This document shows positions 11,535 to 21,600 of a stretch of 31,541 bases of DNA, piece by piece. The notes below the pieces were generated by a model that saw only the letters and a program-made list of their open reading frames with translations, had not been told where the DNA came from and made no database searches. Every line of letters starts with the position of its first letter. Position 1 is the stretch's first letter. A program made the translations under genes and the position numbers. The DNA is from Dipetalonema caudispina (lineage: Eukaryota; Nematoda; Chromadorea; Rhabditida; Onchocercidae), in assembly GCA_013365325.1 (NCBI GenBank), contig JABVXV010000516.1:1-31541 (forward strand), given 5' to 3'.

Positions 11535-11577
<43 letters not shown>
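11535..11577 (+). repeat. Poly(A) tract (43 bp)
   Basis: An uninterrupted run of 43 A, the longest homopolymer in the window. It could be slippage growth or the tail of an old retroposed copy. The ~100 bp upstream (11460-11534) stay open on the plus strand but show no recognisable protein. Confidence 0.95.
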
Positions 11578-11578
<1 letters not shown>

Positions 11579-11750
11579 AAATCGAAAGAATGATCGTCTT
11601 CGGATATGAAATTGGAAATAATGTGTTAAAAGTGCAGGTAAATTAATTATATTAGAACTGCATGAAATTGACTGCATCCTTTACTACTGCAATTGTATAT
11701 CAGATATAGCAGACCATAAAACAGCAATTGTGAAAGAATGAATTGAAGAT

Positions 11751-11978
11751 TTGTGGAAAGAAAAGTACATTAAAGAGAACTTCGGTATAGCTATCACCGG
11801 AAACTATGCAATGATAGATGCTTGGACCGATAATACGAATATTACGATGATCGTAAGGCAGTTCAATCCATTTGTAAATGGAAATTTAGAATGTAAAATG
11901 ATGATAAACAATTTTTTATTGGAACAAATCATTCGAATGAATCTTTCTGATGAGCAGATGTGGAAAGAAAAAAAGTGA
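11751..11978 (+). CDS. Unrecognised ORF, possibly a gene remnant
   Basis: An open frame of about 75 codons, starting at a TTG rather than ATG (first ATG codons lie further in) and ending in TGA. The first part is visibly richer in CG dinucleotides than its surroundings, and the translation (for example NFGIAITGNYAMIDAWTDN) looks more protein-like than most AT-rich noise. I recognise no domain. The opposite strand is also open over part of it. It lies about 175 bp after the 43-bp poly(A). It could be an exon of an unknown gene, a decayed pseudogene or chance. Confidence 0.2.
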   Translation: MWKEKYIKENFGIAITGNYAMIDAWTDNTNITMIVRQFNPFVNGNLECKMMINNFLLEQIIRMNLSDEQMWKEKK

Positions 11979-12593
11979 CAGATATAAGGAAATATTGCTA
12001 TCTACGAAATGTCCTTTCCGCTTCTTGTTTTCTTCCGGCCTGACGACCAAGCAATGAATATGCATTCCACAGTTTCTATCTTAGCATTTTGGAAAATTGA
12101 TTGCAGCGGAAAAAGAATTTAAAGTGGAAGGATTTTGATATGATACACTCAATATATCACAACAATCATTATTTGGATTGAAGGATAATTAGCATAACTG
12201 TCGTCAAAATGTGCATTTCGTTCTAAAGCATTTTTTAAAAATGAAAAGAGAGTTTTCAAAATTTTCATTGCTAACTTATTTCTTGTCTCTAGGGATTTAT
12301 TACAATTAAAAAATTAATAATTTTAATAAATACATCAGGCTGATCGTTTTTTATACTGGAAGATGAAATGCAAAAGGGTTGTTCCAAGATAAAATCCATA
12401 CTGTGATACGTTGTGTTGAAAATAAGCGCAATAATCAAGCACGAAATTTCATGCACAAAAAATCTTTGTCAAATTAAGTTAAATTTAAAAAACGACTTTA
12501 TGATTTGCTACTATTACAAATTATATTAGTATTATTGTTGTACTTTTAACAAATAAACACTTCATCAAGTCTATTTATCCGAAGATCATACTG

Positions 12594-12609
12594 TCTCTCT
12601 CTCTCTCTT
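12594..12609 (+). repeat. (CT)n microsatellite
   Basis: Short CT dinucleotide run followed by a pyrimidine-rich stretch. Confidence 0.9.
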
Positions 12610-13048
12610 TCTTCCTCTCACAGATTTCTAATTGAAATCCATAATTCTTCGCAATAAAAATATAAGTGAAGAAGTGAAATGATAAGAGTCGTAAATAATT
12701 TTTGCTCAGCTAAACAGATTTGAAATAAACAATGATGGATGATGTATGAATGATACTTCAACAGCCTATTTCATTCCTCATATCAACATAATAAAATGTT
12801 GATGGATTATTGCGCTTCTGCAATTTTATGAAGAACATTTTGTATGGTTAACAAAAAGAAAAAAACCGAAGGCTATTGATGAAGTGTTAGAAATATCCTT
12901 AAAAATCTCCCTATCTCTACCATTTCCTCATAAATGATAGGAAGAATTGGTTTAGAAAAAAGATTGAAATTTAAAAGACCGATTTTTTTATATTTTTCTA
13001 TTCTTCATGTTCAGTTATTTCACAATGGACCTATGTTTCCTTGAAAAA

Positions 13049-13063
13049 GATCGATCGATCGAT
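13049..13063. repeat. (GATC)n run
   Basis: GATCGATCGATCGAT: a short self-complementary tetranucleotide run in non-coding sequence. Confidence 0.9.
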
Positions 13064-15120
13064 TTATTTAGCCTTTGGACATGAATTATATTAAACAGTG
13101 AAAACCGAAGAGTAGGAGGAGGACTGTTTCGAGAGCTAACAATATTTAGCAAGTAGACAATATTTTTATCTAAATTTATCTCATTTCTTCCCATTCTAAA
13201 TTAGCTTGCTAGAGTTGTTCAAGTTCAGTCATTCAATTCAAAGTTTTCTAATCTTTATGGCATATTGAATAATTAAATAAAGCTGGGAAAGAACCTTACA
13301 TTGGAAGGAAAATTGTAATTTATATAGCCTTAGACATTCCTCAAGGGATGTAAAATAAAATATGTCGAATCCATTTACTGATTTCAGTTTCAGCAGTTCA
13401 GTTTCTTATTTCAATATTTCATGAAAAGCTAATAGTAATAGTTACAACCTTGCTAAACCAATCAGGATTTTGATAATCGATGGTGGTGTGATCTTACTGC
13501 TTTTAAAAATTTGCCGCTTTATTTGAAAAGAATCAGCAATTAACAATTGAGGAAGATATATTTGCTATGAAAAACTAAAATTAAAAAAAATCGGAACAAA
13601 AATAACCGCCGAAAAATAGGCATTAGAAGTTATTACAATGTATAAGTTTCAAATGAAGGACATAAAGACGACAGGAGAACACATATATGTCCCATTAGAA
13701 ATTTATTAACTGTCTATTTGATGAATAAGAGGAATGTCAACAACCATCTTGTCCAATTGTCATTGATCTTACTTAAATGAATACTTTTTTTTTTTGCACC
13801 AATAAATGTTGTTGTTGCCAGAAAAAATGAATCAAAAAGAAGTAATAAATTTTGAGCACAAAGATTATTGTCGATAAAAATAATATTCAGTATGTGGTAA
13901 AAACAACTACTATTCAGAAATTTTGAAATTATTTTATCCTATATATCCCATATTTTCCTCTTTTCTTCTTTTTTTTTTGTTCAAATCGAAAAGCTAGCAA
14001 GTTATGTAAATGTTCCTTAACGAATTAAACACACAATTGAAGTATGACATTAGTAACTGATGGATAAAAGTTATTCCAACATTCATTTGTTTTTGATGAG
14101 AAATCACGCGAACTTCCTCACGTGTACGTCAAAAATAAGCATTAATTAGAAGAAAGAAAGATACCATCGTAAACTTTAATTAGTAATCAACAAAACAGCA
14201 GTTTCGAAATTGAAAAAATATTTATTTTCTATGAGTTAAGAAAAGTTCGATCGCTGAGGAAGGCTTTTATTATCATCGCAATATATTTTTTTTTTTTCCT
14301 AAAACCATTACCAGTTAGTACTTATGGCTTTTTCGCGAAGATTAAAACTTATGAATAACATTTTATTTAGCAGTAAGCGAGCCTAAATCAATTGTGAACT
14401 CTTTTGAATCTTTTACGGAAGCCCAGTTAGCCAAAGTCAATACCTTTCAATGATAGATCAAACTTCAGTTCAAATTGTAATTAAAATTAATTGGTAGATA
14501 TGACAAAAGAGGCATAAGAATAATTGTTATGGATATCCAATATTCTCTTATTTCTTTTATGTTATTTGTTGAGAGCAAATTTTGTTGAATTGATACTGCT
14601 CCACAATAAACTTTAGTTGCTTCATAATTAATTTTATCTGCTTTTTCAACAACTTATATGTATCAGCAACTACTCATCATATTTATTTATTTTTTTTTCT
14701 CTTTGTTGCATGAACCTGCGTGAATTATCTCTTTATTGCACCAAATTTCTATCAAAAAAGACCAAAAAAAAACCGCATTGATGTTAGTTTTTTCCAAAAA
14801 TTGCAAAACTTATATGAAAAAAAATCAAAACAAAGAAAAAAAAAAAAAAAGAACCCCTTGTAATGTTGGAAAGAAACATTCAGAAACTCAAAAATAAAAT
14901 CTCATCAATATTTATCTTTGGTAAAAATATTTGATGATAAGATGAATTCTAAATTATAACAGAAGGTCTTGATAGATCTTTAACTCACTAAACTACGACA
15001 AATTCCGCTTCAAATCTCTTCATTCTATCTCTAAGCACTACTACAAATTTGCAGTTTTTCTTTTTAGAACAGAAATTTTTTTTTTCACATACATAAAAAA
15101 TGTTAAACAATTATTACAAA

Positions 15121-15227
15121 TACACACACACATACACACACACACACACATACACACACACGCACATACACACACACACATACACACACACACATACACA
15201 CATACAGACACATCACACGCACACACT
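15121..15227 (+). repeat. (CA)n microsatellite
   Basis: About 107 bp of imperfect CA repeat broken by TA, GC and GA steps. It lies roughly 470 bp downstream of the Hox stop codon. The Cys/Val-rich ORF antisense to it is an artefact of the repeat. Confidence 0.98.
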
Positions 15228-15697
15228 ACCATAATTTACATTGAAAGGATCTTTATTAAATAGTAAAAAAATTAAAAATTGAGCGTAACATGAAGGAATA
15301 GATCAAAAATAGCTATCAAACAAAATCTGAACTTTGAACTATACCTAAAAGTTATCAGTCGAACTAACAATCACCTCAGATATATCATTCTTAGCAATAT
15401 CAGCAAAGAAACAATATTTTTTTGATACATTCTTTTCTTTAAAGTGATAGACTAATTTTCCGGTAAATTACTTTTTTTTAGAATACAGCCCGAATATTGT
15501 CATTTTTGAACATTGCTCATACTGCCGGAGTGAATTACGGTCAAAAATAAACCAAATCTTCTAGACTTCAATATTCTTCAATCATATTCAATCAATTCAG
15601 ATTATAATTTAAAATCCTGTCATTTATATGGCATTCCATAATTTTGAATTTTGAATCGTTGTAGACAATGGATCACTAAACTCTAATAGCTCTTCAT

Positions 15698-18600
15698 TTA
15701 TTCACCCTTCAGACTGGACATCATCAACTGCGAACTGCAGGATTGATCCACTGATGACCTTTGTTTTTGCTTCTTGTCTTTCATTCGCCGATTCTGAAAA
15801 TTCAGAAATAATTGAGGTATGCATAAAAATTCAACTCATAAAAAGAATAGTGGAATTAGATCGAAGCTTTCAAACGCTAATCAATATTTTTATCCTTTGA
15901 CAGTGTTATTTTGCAGCTTATCCTAAACCAACTTGATATGATTACGAAAATTCTTTCAGGGAAATAATACGGCAACCGTACATTACTGTATCACTATCTA
16001 CCGATTAATAAATCATCTGAAGACTCTAAAAATAGCTAATGAAAATAAAAATTTCAAAATCCCTTTATTCAAATGATAAAAAATGGTAAAGAAGTGGAAA
16101 TCAAAACCTTTACCTGAAACCAAATTTTGACTTGCCTCTCTGATAGATACAAATTCTTAGCTAACTCGTATCGTTTCTGTTTGCTAACATAAGTATTGTA
16201 AAGAAATTCCTTCTCGAGTTCCAAGGTTTGATATTTGGTGTACGGTTTCCTTTTTTTCCTTGACGATATATTTCCAGTCCAATCTAACGTTGCGTCTATA
16301 AAGCAATAACTTTTTCATTAAGTTCGAAAAATCTAATTAACCTTTTTCATAATACAAGAAGTTATCTGATCATTAATAATTCCCTCCGTTAATCTCTGTT
16401 TCACTTGTAAGCTTGCATTAGGTCATTCTGAATTTTAAAAGGAAAAATGAACTAAGATTCGTATTCCAATGTTGGGTGCAGAAAACTATTCTATTTCAAA
16501 ATTTGACTTGATGAAATATCCGGAATTACAGCATTTAAAAAACTTCAACAGTTAATATATTAATAATGGAGACGAAGTATGACCACATTTAGATGTTAAA
16601 GAAGATGAAGGCCTTAAATATTACACCTTAATTGAATCAAACTTAAATTTAAAATTCCATAAAAATGCACTGTGAAATTTGACGGCATATGCAACAAAAA
16701 TTATATTGAAGAAGTATAGTTTATACAAAAGGTTACCAATTGTACCCATTCTATCGCAGTAATTGCTGGATTTATAACACAGGTCAACCTTACGAACCCA
16801 CTCATTAACCGAACCCTAATTGCTTCTACCTCCAATTTTATCGTCTATAATTTAACCTCTGCTGAAACCCAAGTGTAGCAGGCGGTCAGATTGAGGCCAT
16901 TTATGAGGTATATTGATTGAAAGAATTATGGTAAACGAAGAAAGTGCAAAAACTGTCATCGATGGTAAGTTTAAAGGTTTATGGTGTCAAAACTTCGAAA
17001 TAAGTCCGTTTAATTCTAAGCTTTTATGGTCTCTGACGCTTTTCTTGATTATAATCTACAGAAAGGATAGTCTTTTTAAGCATTCATTTAAAAAATAGCC
17101 CCAAGTGATTTCAACTAACTATTTCTTTTTATTTAAAAAACTTTCAATTTTTTAAAATATTTTGTTCAAAACTATTTTCTCTTATTTTCAGGGTAATCTA
17201 TTTCCATTTTTCTTCACCTTCCTCTCCTCCATCAATTCAAATCTCATTAACTTGCTAGCAATATCATTCAACAAATGTAATTTGTATAAGTGGAATTGGC
17301 GGATAATTTGTTACAATTTCGTAAGCAGTCGTAAAAAGCTAAAGCAACAGATGGATGCTACAATTGGGTTAGAAATGAGCTCTTAGAGAAATAAATTGGA
17401 ATAGAATGAAAAGGACAGCGTGAAATTCATACGATTCCATGCTCTGCTGTTGGAATATGAATAATAGATCACAAGCTACCGTATTCCTCAAATAACAACT
17501 CTCCTTTTTTGATGCTTAAATTCTATCTAAAATTAACCATAAATCAATCCAAAGAGTTGACTTTCATGAGTAGTAAAATTCTATGAGTATGCAAATTACT
17601 TATTATATCCTATATAAGCCTGACTTTAATGTCTTGACTTGACTCTTTTTGATCATTCATTTCGTTGGATCTTTTCTTCACCTGCAGTATTACAGAACTA
17701 CTACAATATATCAGCTAGCTCTTGTTATCCCTATCTAACCCATCTGACATTCATTACCAATTTCAAAAAATTTGACCTGATTGTTCCACAATTTCTAGAA
17801 ACATACATAACAGTTTCACTAAAAGAAGGCGACGATATTAGGAACTTCGTGTAGACAAACTTTTAAAGATCGAATACAGTAATAATAATGATTAGTCAAA
17901 AAAGTCTTTATATTTGATCTTATCCAATTTCAGTTCTCAAACTTCTATTACTTTTTTTTCATTCATCCATTTACAATATTTTATTTAAAATTATTGTTGA
18001 GTTCTTATTAATTGTAATAAGCTTCTCGTCAATCTGGAAATGAAGAAATTTTGCTACGTAAATAAATTGATTTTTGACTATCATTACTTTCTTCCCCCTG
18101 AACAATCAAATAGATCAGTTCCTCGTCTGGAAGATAATATCACCACTTTAATCGAAAAATTTGTTACTTGTTGTTCAGTTGAAAAAATCGAAGTATAAAA
18201 ATTCCAGTTTCTACATAATTTTATTTATCCATAGTGCTTTAGCCTTGTTTGATACCCTCAATATTTCACGTGTCTTCTTTGTTGTGAGAATAAAACTAAA
18301 AGTAGTATAACTATTTGCCATGCAAATAAATCGATTCCCTTATGCAAACAATAATTCGGATAGTACTGAGGGAAACTACAGTATCCCAATTTTGAAGCAC
18401 AGAGAGGAGCAAACATTTGTTCGGAAGAGGAAAATATGGAGCTCAGAGAGGCTTGAAAACGAAAGAAAGAAGGAATACCCATGATGTTACAGTAATTTTG
18501 GCTGATCGTTGCAGAAATCTGATTATTTGCGAATAGATGAAAAATCTGATATGCCTTTTGTACGGTCCGAAAGAATCCCGGACGGTTGAGCCAGAAGATA

Positions 18601-21600
18601 GCAAGGAAATCATATTTATCAAATGAGGACATCTGCAACGATTGGTAATAAAAAGGGACAAAGTGAACGATGAGGGAGAGTGTTGCTTGATAATTCGATC
18701 AAAAGTCGACAGAAATTTTCAAATTTTGATGAGAAGCAAATTGGCAAAAATTTTTTCAGATGCATAACATTATCAATTCATTCAAGCTTCATCTGCTTCT
18801 CCAGAATAGAACGGAAACTGTAAAAACCGTATCGGTTTTCAGCATACATTTTCCGGAAGAATGCAGTACTTACAAATAAGTTTCTCGATTGTTTTCTGAA
18901 CTTGAATTGATTAACATTTTTTCATGTGTCAATAAAAGCCTAATAGAAAATATTTCAAAGCTACAAATAAAATAAGGCAATCAGCGCTGAAAAAATCAAT
19001 GATGGTATTTACTACAGTTGAGTGACAATATCTAATATGGCTGTGTAATAAACTTGTTTCAATAATCAGAGCACGGTGTCGGTGTTACGCAAAGAAGCCT
19101 TATCAGACATCAGTATCTTGGGTAGATGATGGATTGAACCTTCATTCCTTCACCTCTACCACCAAAAAAGCAACAATCCATATCCTTTCCTAACTACTGT
19201 ACACAAAATGACAGGCGGCACACTTTCCGAATACAGAAATGATCTATGAATGCAAAGTTATAATTAGAATTATCTCCAAAGTGAATATCTCTTACTTTAA
19301 TGATTGCTATCTGAAGAAGTTTTGTATGAAGTAGATTAGTGATGGATAATTGAATCCTATTGATAATACTTCTCTTGAAATATTACCGCCTCTTACCTGT
19401 AAGCAAGTTACTCGTATCTTTATTTATTTACATCATCTAATACTCTTCTAGAAGCATTTAATTTTTCCAAGGAAAAAGCAAAAGAGAAAAGATTAAGAAA
19501 TTAGAGCAAATACTTATCATTTGCAAGATTTCTATGGGGAAAAGTCATTGGTAGAAATAAACTCACCCAAAAAATAAATATGTTGATGCGAAATTTTCAT
19601 AAATTGAGAAATTTATTCAAACTGCCCAAAACACAGCAACTTTATCATCATCACTTTTCTTCATCATGACTATCATTTATAAATATTATTCTTCAATTTT
19701 TCAAAGAATATTAATATTGATTTGAAAATATTAATACTTCGATTCTGACATGTCCGTATTTATTCAGAAAATTTGTTAAATTTCCCCTCAAACATGGTAA
19801 CTATATCTAAATTTATGAACCTGTAAGATACCTTTTCCCAGGAACACGATTAGATATCATCAAAAGCCTATGCCGCAATAACGTTTCTGTTTCTGGAGAC
19901 GGAAAAAAGGCCAATTTTTATGGCCGTAAAAAATGTTTTGTTGTCCGATTCGAGGCTAAATAATGACGGCGGCATTTTTATGTTTATTTTACCAGCTCCA
20001 GAAAAGAATGATTACAAGTCATCCTCAAAAATATGCATCTGAAAACAATTTAGGAAAGATCTAATCTAGCATAGGTATATAAAATCCGATGGGAAAAGAA
20101 ATCAAAAAGAGAAAAGAATCCAACCATTTTCGTGAAGTTTATATTTTTTCAATTGCTCAATAATTAAAATAAAGCATTGAAAAGCTTAAAAAAGATATGC
20201 TGAAATTATTTAAAATAAAGTACAACATAGATCAAAATCGCTAGTCTTTTAGGATCTCTTCAAATACTCGGTCAATTTAAACTTTCTGTTGACTGATAGA
20301 AACAATGTGAAGGAATTGGATACAAATATTGCAGAAAAAAGAATTATTTAAAAATTGCAGGATTTCAAAACTTTTTTCATCTCCCCCTACTCTTGTATTA
20401 AACTACTATATATTTCCCAATTCATGATCCGATTTTCGGGACATAATTTGAGCATCTCCGTAGCGAACACATTTGAAGCAGATGATACCAACAATATTAA
20501 TAGCAACGAATACAATGGAAATATGAAATGGTTTACCCGAAGATGTCATAAAATAAGATTAAGGTCCGGTACCAAGACATTTTTTATGGATTCCTCTCAC
20601 ACCTTACATTCTGGTAACACCTGCGCATGACACTACGTCAATACTTTATCTAAATTAAATGGCAGCAATATCTTGACCCTAAAACCTCACAATACTTTTT
20701 TTCGAACTTTTCTTTTCTTGAGCTAACTGCTAATTTGTTCTTTGTAATGAAACTGCCATTAGTAATTCCACAGATCTGTTGTCTTCGAAATATTTCAGTG
20801 TTGATGGTACTATGAATTATTGATGTTCTAATATATCTCAAGTAAACTTCTCATTGAATTAAAAACTTTATCAAATCCATAATACATGTAATTGTAAGTT
20901 TCTTTTTGCAAAGCAATCATTTCTAAATTTATTTAGGAAAGTTTAAAATGTTTCAATTATAGACAACTTAGATTAACTTTTCCTTTCCTACTTGCCTTTC
21001 CCAATACTTTATTTTCCCATGAATTAGTACAATACCCATATGTAGACATCATTAGAGATAGAAGTTGAAGAAGTTTAAATTTGCACAGAAGGTAATGAGG
21101 ATAATAAAAGTCTTAGTAACCATGTTCTGAGGGTTACATCAAAGCAGTACCGCTTACATTAACCCGCATCTTGTTTCTATTTGCACTGAACATCTGGATA
21201 TATCTGATAACTTGAAGCTCCTGTATTTTTCTCCCATTACATCCACTATTATATTTAGTGTTCTTTTGAATACGGTTAGTTAACTCTTGAAAAAAAAAAA
21301 AAAAAAACCATATTGATTTATGAAATTTAATTTGAAAAAAATATGAAATTAAATATATTGAATTATTTCATGTCACCGTATCATAGATTGTATCGTTTTC
21401 TTTCTATTGTTAATAATGAATAATTTTATTCTTATTATTCAGTATTTCGATGTTAGATGAGATGCAGTAATAAATGAAATGTTAAAAAATGGTACGACAG
21501 TTTTTGAGTTTGAAATTTTGCAATTTAATGATATTAATTGGAAATTAAAGGAATAAATTTCGAAACCGTAACAAATTCCCTAAACTTTATTACCATCCTA

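Larger units (their letters stand above)
8841..15697. other. 6.9-kb gene-poor interval between flp-24 and Hox gene
   Basis: No recognisable gene. It contains the (TAA)n tract at 9275-9380, an AT palindromic patch near 9876-9910, a perfect CRE octamer at 10011, a 43-bp poly(A) at 11535, an unrecognised ORF at 11751-11978, a (CT)n tract at 12594, a GATC run at 13049 and a long (CA)n tract at 15121. Flp-24 promoter elements would lie just above 8840, and the 3' UTR of the Hox gene just below 15698. Confidence 0.6.

Noticed and set aside
15041..15232. Minus ORF rich in Cys and Val
   Set aside because: It is the antisense translation of the (CA)n microsatellite.
16114..16295. Assignment of the homeobox to egl-5 or to an Antp-class gene
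   Set aside because: RKKRKPY arm, YVSKQKR and the QKQR extension fit nob-1/php-3-type Abd-B proteins better, although a full phylogeny was not possible here.
19131..19140. tRNA B-box-like GGTTCAATCC on the minus strand
   Set aside because: No A-box, no cloverleaf and no pairing acceptor ends around it.
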